A stretch of 64,000 nucleotides of DNA, taken from assembly GCA_014237855.1 (NCBI GenBank), contig JABACD010000005.1, positions 1-64,000 on the forward strand, in the 5' to 3' direction. A program made the position numbers and the translations under genes. Under the pieces are notes generated by a model. That model did not search any database and had not been told where the DNA came from. It saw only the letters and a list, made by a program, of their open reading frames with translations. Below, piece after piece: positions 55,504 through 64,000 of this stretch. Position 1 is the stretch's first letter. Every line of letters begins with the position of its first letter. The stretch comes from Planctomycetota bacterium. Lineage in GTDB: Bacteria; Planctomycetota; UBA1135; GCA-002686595.

Positions 55504-57327
55504 CTAATTGTTCAAATTCCAGGCCCGTTCCGCCTCGAATCCCTCCCTCAAGGGATCGGCCAGTTCGGCCGGGTAGGACGCCAGGATGGGCTCGATCCCT
55601 CCTGGATCACGGCGATGGAGACTGTAGCTCCAGCGCCCCAGACCTCTCAGGTAGGGGACGGCATCCTCCCCCATTCCAGCCCGGGCAACCTCCCGGGCCA
55701 GGATCTCCGGGAGGGGGTAAGCACCACCCCCAAACCGCCCCAGGGCAGCCAGCGCGGACTCGCGCTCACCCTCGGGGGCAGCCATCACGGCGTCGAACGC
55801 CGCCTGCTGATTCCAGCCCAACGCGACCTTGATCAGCGCTCCAAGACCAAGCTTGTATTGAGCCTCGCGCTCGGCGTCACCACCGGCCACCGCTGCCAGG
55901 CCCTCGCCCGCCTGTCCCCAGGCCCTGTACAGATCCCCCTCGCACTCCGCCAGCAGCTCCTCTCGGTAGAGAGCTCGAACCGCGTCTGCCCGCAAGAGCC
56001 CTGGCGATGACTCATCGAAGCCCTCGATGAGCTCGAGCTTGTCCTCCCGGCTCCCCGCGAAGTGAGGCATGACCTTCTCGAAGTACTGCCCGTAGCTGTA
56101 ACCCTTGTGACGGGTGAGGATCGTCCAGTTATCCGCGGCCCGCTCCAGATGACCGGTTCGCAGGGCCGAGAGACTTGCTCTTACCCCAAGCCCGACAAGG
56201 ATGGTCCCGAGGGCAATGGAGAGATGGCGAGAAGTGCTGAGCACCGACTCCGACAGCTCTCCGAGCGCGGCAGCGACTAGCACTGCACCAAAGATCCAGA
56301 GGGGAACAAGGCGAAGCAGGAGGAAGTAGTGATACGCCTCACCCTGGACAAATCCGCTGCCAAGGTAGACCACCATGAACAGCACCAGGTAGCCCATGAC
56401 GAACAGAGCGGCCTGTTTGCGCGAGTGCTCATTGGGGTGATGCAATGGCTCAGGGCGCCGAAGCAGGAAGACACAGGCCAGTACGAAGGCGGCCAACCAG
56501 GCGAAGGGAGTGACGCGCTCGCCCAGCTCTCCGTGGACGAAGATCGAGGCCAGGAACTCCCGGAAGAGGATGGAGTTGGATCCATCGCGCCCCCCACCCG
56601 AGATTGCTGTCCCATGAATGTTCAGGATCTCGTCCCCGACGAGGGAGTACATGGCGATCAGCGGAAGGGCCCCTATCACGGTACCCAGCAGAGCAATCAA
56701 GCAACGCACACCCAGCAGTTCTCGACGCCTGAAGTAGATCAGGAGCACGGCGACCCAGAGGGCAGCGATGGCCACCTGGTAAGAAAAGTACAACCCAGCC
56801 CCTGTCGCGAGCCCGAGCAAGAACCAATCGACACGGCGCTGGCTGTTCTCGAACAGGAGCTTGCCCCCCAGCCCCAGCACACAGAACAGAAAGAAGCAGG
56901 CCTCGAAGTGAATGCCCAGGTTGATCAGGCCCAGCTTCTGGTAGGACTCAGGGCCGAAGATGAACAAGAGACCGAACCAGGTCGCCGCCTGACGACCGAA
57001 GAGACGCCGGGTGAAGAGGCAGCCCAAGAGAAGAATCCCCACCTGGAAACCCAGGGCCACCAGCTTGTGGGCGAGGAGATTCTGTCCAACCACGAGAAAG
57101 GCCAGGGCAGTGCAGTGGCTGATGACAAAGCCGCCGCCCTCGTAGTAGTGATAGGCGAGCTGGTGGTGGGGCACATCGAGGCCTTCGAGCATCGCCTTGG
57201 CCGCTACCCCCTTCTCCAGCTCTTCGCCGTAGAAGAAGACATCGCCCAGGGCCAGGACAAGGGTAGCCCTCACCACCACCAGCAGCACCACCAGCAGCGC
57301 CCAGCGAGATCGAATCAAGGCCTTCAT
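55504..57327 (-). CDS. Multi-TM glycosyltransferase-39/GT-C-like membrane protein
   Basis: A 607-residue polytopic membrane protein. The first 400 residues hold about ten TM segments (SRWALLVVLLVVVRATLVLA, LLAHKLVALGFQVGILLLGC, ALFVMGYLVLFMVVYLG and others). An early extracytoplasmic loop has FFYGEELEKGVAA, an acidic pair placed as in GT-C enzymes such as dolichyl-phosphate-mannose transferases. Residues about 430-607 are helical and hydrophilic, TPR-like. An ATG at 57327 is preferred over an in-frame start at 57462. Divergent to the TMTC-like gene, 88 bp apart. The acceptor is unknown; protein O-glycosylation or lipid glycosylation are the main options. Confidence 0.7.
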   Translation of the reverse strand: MKALIRSRWALLVVLLVVVRATLVLALGDVFFYGEELEKGVAAKAMLEGLDVPHHQLAYHYYEGGGFVISHCTALAFLVVGQNLLAHKLVALGFQVGILLLGCLFTRRLFGRQAATWFGLLFIFGPESYQKLGLINLGIHFEACFFLFCVLGLGGKLLFENSQRRVDWFLLGLATGAGLYFSYQVAIAALWVAVLLIYFRRRELLGVRCLIALLGTVIGALPLIAMYSLVGDEILNIHGTAISGGGRDGSNSILFREFLASIFVHGELGERVTPFAWLAAFVLACVFLLRRPEPLHHPNEHSRKQAALFVMGYLVLFMVVYLGSGFVQGEAYHYFLLLRLVPLWIFGAVLVAAALGELSESVLSTSRHLSIALGTILVGLGVRASLSALRTGHLERAADNWTILTRHKGYSYGQYFEKVMPHFAGSREDKLELIEGFDESSPGLLRADAVRALYREELLAECEGDLYRAWGQAGEGLAAVAGGDAEREAQYKLGLGALIKVALGWNQQAAFDAVMAAPEGERESALAALGRFGGGAYPLPEILAREVARAGMGEDAVPYLRGLGRWSYSLHRRDPGGIEPILASYPAELADPLREGFEAERAWNLNN

Positions 57328-57414
57328 CACCAGGAGCCTACGCCCCACGCAGGGGACGGAAAAGCTCGTAGAACAGTCCCTTGCCGAGATCTCCGGGGCT
57401 AGCCTGCCCCCAGG

Positions 57415-59139
57415 ATGAAATTTGATGGATCTACCGAGGCCCCGAGGAAGTGCTGGCCCCATCCAGTGCTACTTCTCGCTGCACTGGCCCTCGTCTTGCT
57501 CCCCGCTGTCCTGAGTGGAGGCTGGGCACTCGATGATCGAGAGCTGATCTTCGACAATCCGGTCGTCAACGGAAGCGCACCCTGGTACGCGGCCTTCGAG
57601 AGAGACTACTTCCACTTCCTCTCGGATTCAGGCCAATGGCGTCCCCTGGCAAGCCTCTCCCTGCGACTCGACCATCTGGTGTTTGGAAGCTGGGTGACCG
57701 GCTACCACCTCATGAACTGGTTGCAGCACATCAGCGTTGCGGTCCTTGCCTGGTTGCTGCTCCGGGAGCTCGGGACGCCCTGGAAGAGCCTTCGATTCGG
57801 CTTGATCGTCTTCTTCCTCCATCCGGCGCTGTGTGACTCGGTGATCTGGATCTCGGGGCGCACCTCCATGCTGTCGGCGCTCTTTCCGCTTGCGGGAATC
57901 CTCTTCTCGCAGCGCCTCAACCGGCTAGGCAAGCCTCTCTTGCCAAGCGCACTGCCGGCAGCGATCGGCTTGCTCGCAGGTCTCCTGGCCAAGGAGGATG
58001 CCCTGGTCTTTGCCCTGCTGGCCGTGGTCCTGGCTGCCAGGACATCTCGCAAGCATCTACAGGTGATGCTGTGCACCATGTTCGTCGTGATCTTTCTCTG
58101 GTGCGCCGGACGAGCGCTGGCCTTGGGCGCCCCCCTCCCGAGCGCAGCGAGTCCAGCGCTGGGCTCGGCCCCGCTTCTCGACCGACTCCTGGTCGGTGGC
58201 GCCTCGATACTTGAGGGCTTGCGGATCACCCTCCTGCCATGGACCTATCCACCGCAGTACCGCGAGGCCTTCTTGCTCTCCCGCGCCGAGCCACTACCAG
58301 CCTCGGTCGCCGCTGTCCTGGGGTGGGCGCTGCTCTGTGTTCCCCTTGTCCTGGCAACGATCAGGCGACGCTCCTGCTCCACCGCCCTGGTGGGTACCTG
58401 TCTCGCAGCTGTCGCCTTCCTACCCTTCACGCAGATCGTGCCCCTGGGAGAGATCTTCGCCCCGCGCTTCCTGTACCTGCCGCTCTTGTTTGCCATTCCT
58501 CTTGTGGGGGTCTGCCTCGAGCGCACCTTTCCAGCTCGGGTTCAGGTCGGGCTGACCATCGCGCTAACGTTGGTCCTGGGTTATGGGTGCTGGGAACGGG
58601 CGACCGTCTATACGAGTCGAGGAAGCTGGCGCGAAGCAGTCCTGAAACACATCCCCTTCGATGCTCCCTCCCTCAATGACATGGGGCTCTACCTGGAGGA
58701 ACAAGGCGACATTCCTGCTGCGCTCGCCAGCTGGCAACTCGCAACCCAGCAAGATCCGAGGTACAGCCGAAGCTGGTCGAATCTGGGACGAGCCCAGCTC
58801 GAGATGGGTGATCTGGAGCAAGCAGAGAAGACCCTTCGCCGCGCCGCCAGCGCAGGACCGATCAATCCCATCCCCCGGGTCAACCTTGGTACGCTCCTGG
58901 CAAGGCGTGGAGATCACGACGAGGCCATCAGGTGGTACACCGAGGCCACGCAGCTCTCTCCCGGGCTGGCACCTGCCTGGCTTGGTCTGGCCAGATCGCT
59001 CCTGGAAGTGAACCGCCTCGTCGCAGCCGAGTCCGCCGCGGGTCGCGCCTTGACTCTCGATCCAGACAGCGCGGGAGCGCATGCTCTTCAACGACACATC
59101 GACGCCAGGAAGGAGAATCAACGGTCGGGATCACGATGA
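57415..59139 (+). CDS. TMTC-like membrane protein with C-terminal TPR repeats
   Basis: A 574-residue protein. The N-terminal part has about ten TM helices and the early motif GGWALDDRELIFDNPVVNG, whose DD matches the acidic pair of TMTC and PMT-type mannosyltransferases. FFLHPALCDSVIWISGRTSM is another TMTC-like block. From about residue 415 come four TPR units: LNDMGLYLEEQGDIPAALAS, WSNLGRAQLEMGDLEQAEKT, VNLGTLLARRGDHDEAIRWY and AWLGLARSLLEVNRLVAAES. Such proteins are proposed to transfer mannose to extracytoplasmic proteins. The stop overlaps the cytochrome c start (ATGA). Confidence 0.85.
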   Translation: MKFDGSTEAPRKCWPHPVLLLAALALVLLPAVLSGGWALDDRELIFDNPVVNGSAPWYAAFERDYFHFLSDSGQWRPLASLSLRLDHLVFGSWVTGYHLMNWLQHISVAVLAWLLLRELGTPWKSLRFGLIVFFLHPALCDSVIWISGRTSMLSALFPLAGILFSQRLNRLGKPLLPSALPAAIGLLAGLLAKEDALVFALLAVVLAARTSRKHLQVMLCTMFVVIFLWCAGRALALGAPLPSAASPALGSAPLLDRLLVGGASILEGLRITLLPWTYPPQYREAFLLSRAEPLPASVAAVLGWALLCVPLVLATIRRRSCSTALVGTCLAAVAFLPFTQIVPLGEIFAPRFLYLPLLFAIPLVGVCLERTFPARVQVGLTIALTLVLGYGCWERATVYTSRGSWREAVLKHIPFDAPSLNDMGLYLEEQGDIPAALASWQLATQQDPRYSRSWSNLGRAQLEMGDLEQAEKTLRRAASAGPINPIPRVNLGTLLARRGDHDEAIRWYTEATQLSPGLAPAWLGLARSLLEVNRLVAAESAAGRALTLDPDSAGAHALQRHIDARKENQRSGSR

Positions 59140-59495
59140 GAAGACAGATCGTCACGCACTTGCTAGCAACCTATCTGTTCGCCCTGACCGCCTGCACGGG
59201 AGACTCGGAGTCAAGGCCTCCTTCCAGTGGCGAGCTGCTCTATCGCCAGGCCTTGTGCGCCTCCTGCCATGGATATCATGGACAGGGTGCCTGGATGGGC
59301 CCTCCCCTCGAAGACCTGAACGAGAACTGGAGCCGTGACACACTCCAGGAGTTCATTCGGGACCCAACGGTGCTGACGGAGAGCGATCAACGACTCTCGA
59401 GGCTCGCTGAGAAGTTCCCCACCGCCATGGCCCCTCAAAGCACCTTGAGTGGAGATCAGCGACTGGAGATTGCCGACTGGCTCTTGAGCCGCTGA
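59136..59495 (+). CDS. Cytochrome c lipoprotein
   Basis: A 119-residue small c-type cytochrome. Lipobox FALTAC puts Cys20 at the lipidation site. The haem-binding motif is C41-A-S-C44-H45, and the second axial ligand is probably M98 in PTAMAP. Sequence after the motif, HGYHGQGAWMGPPLEDL, resembles class I cytochromes. Starts inside the TMTC-like stop (ATGA at 59136-59139). It should carry electrons at the membrane surface; the donor and acceptor are not in this window. Confidence 0.88.
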   Translation: MRRQIVTHLLATYLFALTACTGDSESRPPSSGELLYRQALCASCHGYHGQGAWMGPPLEDLNENWSRDTLQEFIRDPTVLTESDQRLSRLAEKFPTAMAPQSTLSGDQRLEIADWLLSR

Positions 59496-59594
59496 GTCTT
59501 GTCCACACCATTTCGGAAGACCGTGCTAGGCTTCTTCCAGGGGTCGAAAGGCACCACCACTCCACGCAGTTATCTCAACCCACCCCAGCTCTTC

Positions 59595-60623
59595 ATGAGA
59601 CTCTCCACACTCATAGCTCCGAGCCTCGTTGCTGCACTTGCAGGCACTACCCAAGCTCAGGGAGACTTCACCTTCCAGATCAACCAGGGAGCTTCCGCCT
59701 TCACCTGGTCGGGAACAACTTCCCTGGGTGACATTGTCGAGAACCCAGCGAACTTCAACCTCTCCGGGACGATTGTTGTTGGGATGAATACTGGCGGCAA
59801 TCCAGTCGGCTCGGGCGACCTTCCCGGCGCGGGCGATGCCCTCATAAGCCCGGACATCTCCGGCTACATTCCCAACCCGCTTCCCTTCCTACCGAACCTC
59901 GCGGACCTCGACCTGGCCAATGTCCATGTCCGAGTTTCTACGCCCAACTTCGGCGTGGATGGCGCTGGCAACTTCTCTACACAGGCAACCGTCGAGATCA
60001 TCTCGGGGTCCCTCATCGTCTCGGCGCTGGGAACCATGACCTCTGCGGACCTGGCAGGGAATACTTCGGCTCCCGAGGCCATCAACGGCACGGTTAACTG
60101 GATCGGTACGGAGTACCTCATCTCAACCCCGGTCAACACCACCTTCCCCTTCTCCGACACGTCCTCCGGAGTGACCGGCTCGATCACCCTGGTCGGAACG
60201 ATCGTCGCAAGCCACGTTCCCGAGGCACCCAACCAGTACTGCACCAGTACGGTGAACTCCTCGGGCGCTGCGGGAGTCATGGTCTCCTCCGGAAGCCCGA
60301 GCATCGGCATCGCTAACCTGGGACTCACGACCACCGGCCTACCCAGTAGCACCTTCGGGATCTACTTCTACGGCCCCACCCAGGTCAACCTTGCGTTCGG
60401 CGACGGCTTCCGCTGCGTCGGCGGCAGCATCCAACGCCTGGCTCCGGTCAATACCGGCTCGCTCGGTTCGGTAAGCCAGCCATTCACCAATGCTGCGCTG
60501 CCGATCGCTGGCCAGCTCTTCGTGAACCAGCGGACGAACGTGCAGTTCTGGTTCCGAGATGTCCCCGCGGGAGGGACGGGCTTCAACACCTCGAGCGCTC
60601 TGACCATCTTGCCGATGCCCTAG
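59595..60623 (+). CDS. Secreted beta-rich protein with Cys-containing C-terminal module
   Basis: A 342-residue exported protein. The signal peptide covers about residues 1-22 (LSTLIAPSLVAALAGTTQAQ). The first 200 residues are rich in Gly, Ser, Thr and Asn with beta-strand periodicity (GDFTFQINQGASAFTWSGTT). The final 130 residues begin QYCTSTVNSSGAAGVMVSSG and carry NLGLTTTGLPSSTFGIYFYG and LAFGDGFRCVGGSIQRLAP. I know this module from many secreted planctomycete proteins; function unknown. The ATG at 59595 is chosen over an upstream in-frame start that lacks a signal peptide. Followed by a strong terminator. Confidence 0.8.
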   Translation: MRLSTLIAPSLVAALAGTTQAQGDFTFQINQGASAFTWSGTTSLGDIVENPANFNLSGTIVVGMNTGGNPVGSGDLPGAGDALISPDISGYIPNPLPFLPNLADLDLANVHVRVSTPNFGVDGAGNFSTQATVEIISGSLIVSALGTMTSADLAGNTSAPEAINGTVNWIGTEYLISTPVNTTFPFSDTSSGVTGSITLVGTIVASHVPEAPNQYCTSTVNSSGAAGVMVSSGSPSIGIANLGLTTTGLPSSTFGIYFYGPTQVNLAFGDGFRCVGGSIQRLAPVNTGSLGSVSQPFTNAALPIAGQLFVNQRTNVQFWFRDVPAGGTGFNTSSALTILPMP

Positions 60624-60626
60624 CCA

Positions 60627-60669
60627 TCAGGGCAAGGGGGGCCGCCTTCAAGGTCCTACGCCCCCTGAT
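60627..60669 (+). other. Inverted repeat between the secreted-protein gene and its terminator
   Basis: ATCAGGG at 60627-60632 and beyond pairs with CCCTGAT at 60663-60669 around a GC-rich loop. It begins 3 bp after the stop and lies just before the intrinsic terminator. A 3'-end stabilising role is possible. Confidence 0.35.
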
Positions 60670-60681
60670 CAACACCCTGAA

Positions 60682-60736
60682 CCCGGGCCGTCCCAGCCCC
60701 ACTGAAGTGGCGAAGGGGCGGCCCGGGCTCCTTTTT
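60682..60736 (+). terminator. Strong rho-independent terminator after the secreted protein gene
   Basis: CCCGGGCCG (60682-60690) pairs perfectly with CGGCCCGGG (60719-60727), and inner TCCC/GGGG-type pairing extends the stem. TTTTT follows at 60732-60736. It lies about 60 bp after the stop. This is the clearest intrinsic terminator on the plus strand. Confidence 0.85.
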
Positions 60737-60923
60737 GCCCCATCGGAGCTCAGGGGGCTGCCTCCTTCCTGAATCGACGCGAATTCCCTTCAGGAATCCC
60801 CCGGCCATGACAATGCTGTGACACCTTCCCCACCGAGCTCGTCAGAATCTTGATTCGGATGATGTTTGGATCAGGGCCACCGTGGCTCGAGCGTCCGGTG
60901 CACCAGAACTTGCCTTCACTAGC

Positions 60924-62312
60924 ATGGACAGCTTCGGAGTCGTAGGACTCAACTGGCGTCAGGGTGGCCCGCATGCCCTCTCTCGCTTCACCCTCCCCAC
61001 GGAGGACCGTGAGGAACATGTGGCCGCCCTGGCACGCAGGGTCGGTCTCGAGGAGCTGGTCTACCTGGCCACCTGCAACCGCGTTGAGATGGCCTTCGTC
61101 GCAGCCCAAGGAGTCCCCGTCTCCGAGTATCGTCGTCGACTCCACACCGCGCTCGGCGGAGAGCCCGAGCAAGCCGAGCGCGAGCTGCGAGCCTGGCAGG
61201 GCGAAGGCGCAGCAGAGCACCTGTTCCTGGTCGCCTGCGGCCTCGACTCGGCGCGCCTGGGCGAGACCGAAATCCTCGGGCAAGTGCGTTCCGCTCTCCA
61301 GGTCTCCCAGTCAATCGACCTCGTTGGCGAACGTCTGAGTGTGCTCTTCGTCGAGGCACTCAAGCTGGCCAAGAAGACCCGACTCGAGACAGCACTCGGC
61401 TCAGGCCGCACCTCACTTGCTGAGATTGGGCTCGACCGACTGCGCGAGCACCTTGGAGAATCAAGCGGCACAATCGCTCTTGTCGGTGTATCGGCCATGA
61501 CCGAACGCTGCGCCTTCAGCCTGGTGGGAGAGGGTCGAGATCTCCTCATCGTCAATCGCACGATGGACCGCGCGGAGGCTCTCGCCGCCAAGCTCGCTCC
61601 GCGAGCGAGCGCACTCCCCCTGGAAGAATTCCTCCGCTCGCCGCCACAGGTGGACGCCTTGATCAGCGCAACCAGCGCACCAGGCCCTCTCTTTGGTGCC
61701 TCAGAGCTGGCTCGATTGAACAGTCGGCGCGACTCCCAACAGGCTCTGCTCTGTGTGGACTTCGCGATTGAAGCCGACGTGGATCCGGAGGCGGCCAACG
61801 CAGCCGGCTGTCAGCGACTTGGCATGGAAGAAGTAATCGCCATCGCCGAGGGCAATCGCGAAGCCCAGCTGCGCGAGAGCGGTGAGGCGCGAGCTCTGGT
61901 TGACCGGGCCCTGACCACTCTCTCCGGTCGTCTGGCACGGTTACGTGCAGACCAGGCCATCGGGGCGCTCCACGATAACTACGCCGCCATCGCCACCACG
62001 CAGGTCAACAAGCTCCTGGACATCCGGCTCCAGGACCTCGACGAGGAGCGCAGCCAGTTGCTCAGGCAGTTCGCCCAACGCCTCGCAAGACACTACGCAC
62101 ACCTGCCGGCCTCAGGTCTGCGAGAGCTGGCAGCGAGCCACGGACCCGGCATCGTCCATGAGTTCTTCTCGCACGCAGCCGAGGACCTGGCCAAGGGCCT
62201 GAACGAGGCTCTCGACGAGAAGACCGTCTACGCCAAGTGGACCCCAGGGAGCGAGCCCGCCCCGCCTGGCCCAGCCACCTCCGTGGATCCAGAGGAGGGT
62301 GACCGGCGATGA
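60924..62312 (+). CDS. hemA: Glutamyl-tRNA reductase
   Basis: About 462 residues; first enzyme of the C5 route to tetrapyrroles, reducing Glu-tRNA to glutamate-1-semialdehyde with NADPH. The nucleophilic C51 is in LATCNRVE, and DSARLGETEILGQVRSAL and TSLAEIGLDRLREHL are family signatures. The NADPH Rossmann region shows IALVGVSAMTERCAFSLVGE and LIVNRTMDRAEAL. The C-terminal dimerisation helices are complete. ATG 60924 is preferred over an in-frame GTG 42 bp upstream because MDSFGVVGLN is the usual start. The stop overlaps hemC as ATGA. Confidence 0.96.
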   Translation: MDSFGVVGLNWRQGGPHALSRFTLPTEDREEHVAALARRVGLEELVYLATCNRVEMAFVAAQGVPVSEYRRRLHTALGGEPEQAERELRAWQGEGAAEHLFLVACGLDSARLGETEILGQVRSALQVSQSIDLVGERLSVLFVEALKLAKKTRLETALGSGRTSLAEIGLDRLREHLGESSGTIALVGVSAMTERCAFSLVGEGRDLLIVNRTMDRAEALAAKLAPRASALPLEEFLRSPPQVDALISATSAPGPLFGASELARLNSRRDSQQALLCVDFAIEADVDPEAANAAGCQRLGMEEVIAIAEGNREAQLRESGEARALVDRALTTLSGRLARLRADQAIGALHDNYAAIATTQVNKLLDIRLQDLDEERSQLLRQFAQRLARHYAHLPASGLRELAASHGPGIVHEFFSHAAEDLAKGLNEALDEKTVYAKWTPGSEPAPPGPATSVDPEEGDRR

Positions 62313-63256
62313 GTACTCTCCCTGCGGAACTTCGCATCGGCACCAGGGGCTCTGCCCTGGCGATGACACAGGCCCGTGACATTTCGGCGAGGCTCCGCGC
62401 CCTTGGCCAGGACTCCCGTATCGAGATCATCCGTACCTCCGGCGATGCGGATCAGACGCGCCCCTTTGCCGAGGTGGGTGCTCCAGGTCTCTTTGTCCGC
62501 GAGATCGAGTCAGCCCTGATCGAGGGCCGTATCGACGTGGCCGTCCATTGCTACAAGGACCTGCCTTCCGAGTCTCCCGCCGGACTCACCATTGCCGCCA
62601 TGCCCGAGCGTGAGGATCCCCGTGATCGGCTCCTCATCCGACCCGAGGCCCATGACCCTGACGCGGACGGACTCCCGGTCAAGCTGGGCGCCCGCATTGG
62701 TAGCGCCTCGGCACGCCGCCAGGCGCTCGTCAAGGCCCTGCGGCCTGACGCCACCTGTACCCACCTGCGCGGCAATGTACCGACACGGATCGAGAAGCTC
62801 CGCGGAGACGATCATGACGCCATCCTGCTTGCGAGCGCAGGGCTACACCGCCTCGATCGCGCTGTGGTTCGGGGCGAGGGAGAGGCCATTGATCGCAGCG
62901 AGTTCATCGAGATTGACCTGGACCCAACCCTCTTCGTCCCCGCGCCCTCCCAGGGCGCGCTGGCCCTCCAGGTGCGACTCGATGATGAGGTGGTGCACAA
63001 CTCCATTGCACGCCTTGACGACCTCCGTCCACGCCGCGCCGTGGAAGCTGAACGCGAACTGCTAGCTCTGGTCGAGGCCGGCTGCCAGGTTCCATTCGGA
63101 GCCTACGCCGAGGTCTCCGAGGACGATTCTCTCGAGCTCCATGCTGCGCTCGAGGTGGGAAACGAGCTGCGAAGATGTCGAGAGTGTGGGGGCAATGTGA
63201 GAACGGTCGCTCGTGCGGCCTACGCCGCCCTGCTTCCTGAGAGGTGCGCCGATTGA
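62309..63256 (+). CDS. hemC: Hydroxymethylbilane synthase (porphobilinogen deaminase)
   Basis: A 315-residue enzyme that links four porphobilinogens into hydroxymethylbilane. RIGTRGSALAMTQARDI opens the protein; FVREIESALIEGRIDVAVHC is the active-site Asp region. IGSASARRQALVKALRPDAT and HLRGNVPTRIEKL bind the growing chain. The dipyrromethane cofactor Cys is C259 in LVEAGCQVPFGAYAE. ATG within the hemA stop (ATGA) with a GGAGGG Shine-Dalgarno sequence upstream. Its stop overlaps hemD. Confidence 0.97.
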   Translation: MSTLPAELRIGTRGSALAMTQARDISARLRALGQDSRIEIIRTSGDADQTRPFAEVGAPGLFVREIESALIEGRIDVAVHCYKDLPSESPAGLTIAAMPEREDPRDRLLIRPEAHDPDADGLPVKLGARIGSASARRQALVKALRPDATCTHLRGNVPTRIEKLRGDDHDAILLASAGLHRLDRAVVRGEGEAIDRSEFIEIDLDPTLFVPAPSQGALALQVRLDDEVVHNSIARLDDLRPRRAVEAERELLALVEAGCQVPFGAYAEVSEDDSLELHAALEVGNELRRCRECGGNVRTVARAAYAALLPERCAD

Positions 63257-63990
63257 AGTCACGCCAACAGCTGCGTATCTTGCTGACGCGAAGCTCAGAG
63301 GGCAACGCGGAGTGGTCCATCGGGTTGGCTGCGGCGGGCCACGAGGTGGTCGACTGGCCCTGCATCCAGACCGAGTCCTTGCTGGACGCTGAGGCGGAGC
63401 TGCGTGATGTCTTCACGCCGTCTGACTGGATCACCTTCACCTCGACTCGAGCTCTGGAGGCCCTGGTCGAGCTGGCCTCGGATCTTGACCTACCCGGCAA
63501 GAAGCTGGCGTGCGTTGGCGAGGTCACTGCTGGAAACCTGCGGGCAATGGGGCTGGCTCCCGACCTGATCTCCAGTTCAGGCACCGCCCACTCCCTGGGC
63601 TCGGACCTCCTGGAGCGATGCCAACCCGGCCAGCAGGTGCTGATCCTTGGAGCCCTGAATGGTCGTCAGGAGCTCGCCCAGGTGCTGGAAGCAGCGGGCC
63701 AGCCCTTTCAGCAGGTCGCGCTGTACAAGACTGAAACCGGGACCGCTCACCAGGGCGAGGCCTTGCCCCCGGTGGACGCCATCTTCTTCGCCAGCCCCTC
63801 CGCTGTGCACGGCTTTCTTAGTGGCTGGCACCCGAATTCGGAGACCTTGGTGATTTCCATCGGCCCCTCCACCAGCGAAGCTCTCGTGAGCGCCGGCCTC
63901 AGAGCCGACGGCGAAGCAGCTACTCGAGACATCAGCGGCATGCTCGATGCCCTTGCCCGTGCCCGCGAGGCTCCGGCAAGCAACCAGTGA
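63253..63990 (+). CDS. hemD: Uroporphyrinogen-III synthase
   Basis: About 245 residues. It closes and inverts ring D of hydroxymethylbilane to give uroporphyrinogen III. The family is poorly conserved, but WITFTSTRALEALVELASDL, LACVGEVTAGNLRAMGL, VLILGALNGRQELAQVLEAA and FASPSAVHGFLSGW are recognisable. The start is probably TTG at 63253, which overlaps the hemC stop as TTGA; a GTG at 63244, nine bases earlier, is also possible. Third gene of a hemA-hemC-hemD operon. Confidence 0.92.
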   Translation: MKSRQQLRILLTRSSEGNAEWSIGLAAAGHEVVDWPCIQTESLLDAEAELRDVFTPSDWITFTSTRALEALVELASDLDLPGKKLACVGEVTAGNLRAMGLAPDLISSSGTAHSLGSDLLERCQPGQQVLILGALNGRQELAQVLEAAGQPFQQVALYKTETGTAHQGEALPPVDAIFFASPSAVHGFLSGWHPNSETLVISIGPSTSEALVSAGLRADGEAATRDISGMLDALARAREAPASNQ

Positions 63991-64000
63991 AGTCGAAGCG
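63987..64000 (+). CDS. Possible start of a further gene (cut by window edge)
   Basis: GTG at 63987-63989 overlaps the hemD stop TGA (63988-63990), matching the coupling pattern of the preceding hem genes. Only four codons and part of a fifth are visible (GTG AAG TCG AAG CG). A haem-pathway gene such as hemB or hemE would fit, but the sequence is too short to name one. Confidence 0.3.

Overview
The window is a 64 kb stretch of GC-rich (roughly 60-65%), gene-dense bacterial chromosome. I see no tRNA, rRNA, insertion sequence, phage gene or CRISPR array. The core genes (aspS, infC-rpmI-rplT, pheST, a full F-type ATP synthase operon, ndk, hemACD) are bacterial. A secreted protein at 59.6-60.6 kb ends in a Cys-containing beta-rich module that I associate with Planctomycetota-type genomes. 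Together with the AlgI/AlgJ-type and spermidine-synthase-like membrane proteins this makes a planctomycete-like bacterium my best guess. That is an inference, not a demonstration.

Layout. (1) 1-18.8 kb, minus strand: an extracellular polysaccharide locus read from right to left. It starts with a polyprenyl-phosphate sugar-1-phosphate transferase (18.8 kb) and two GT4 glycosyltransferases. A housekeeping pseudouridine synthase (truD) and a small DUF5658 membrane protein are embedded next. Then come an AlgI-like MBOAT O-acyltransferase, two AlgJ/AlgX-like SGNH proteins, a sugar-nucleotide epimerase, three more GT4 enzymes, a GT2 enzyme and an alpha/alpha-barrel-like protein. Last is a five-TM alkaline-phosphatase-superfamily protein, cut by the window edge, with Thr where sulfatases have Cys or Ser. 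(2) 18.9-24.7 kb: a nucleosidase (minus), then a plus-strand trio of membrane-fused spermidine-synthase-like protein, FAD oxidoreductase and NAD-dependent epimerase. (3) 24.7-30.8 kb, minus: acs, a lipoprotein, an acyl-CoA ligase and an M20 peptidase in one tightly packed operon. (4) 31.3-33.4 kb: two small proteins and a radical SAM protein.

(5) 33.6-40.6 kb, minus: aspS, infC, rpmI, rplT, pheS, pheT, with strong RNA hairpins between genes that suggest attenuation and ribosomal-protein autoregulation. (6) 40.9-48.9 kb, minus: atpZ, an atpI-like gene, atpB, E, F, H, A, G, D and C, closed by a good rho-independent terminator. (7) 49.4-52.5 kb, plus: ndk, an RqcH-type NFACT gene apparently beginning at a CTG codon that overlaps the ndk stop, and a TPR lipoprotein. 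(8) 52.6-55.4 kb, minus: an ECF sigma factor, its zinc-type anti-sigma factor and a PDZ protein. (9) 55.5-60.7 kb: divergent membrane proteins (one TMTC-like with TPRs), a cytochrome c lipoprotein and a secreted protein closed by a strong terminator. (10) 60.9-64 kb, plus: hemA-hemC-hemD and probably the first codons of another coupled gene.

Genes in operons are very often joined by 4-base start/stop overlaps (ATGA, GTGA, TTGA and one CTGA). This pattern was used to choose several starts. The most noteworthy items are the Thr-type 'sulfatase', the acetylation module with two SGNH proteins (one fused to an extra domain), the CTG-start NFACT gene, the large hairpin just after infC, the His-rich loop of AtpB and the Pro/Ala/Thr-rich tail of IF3.
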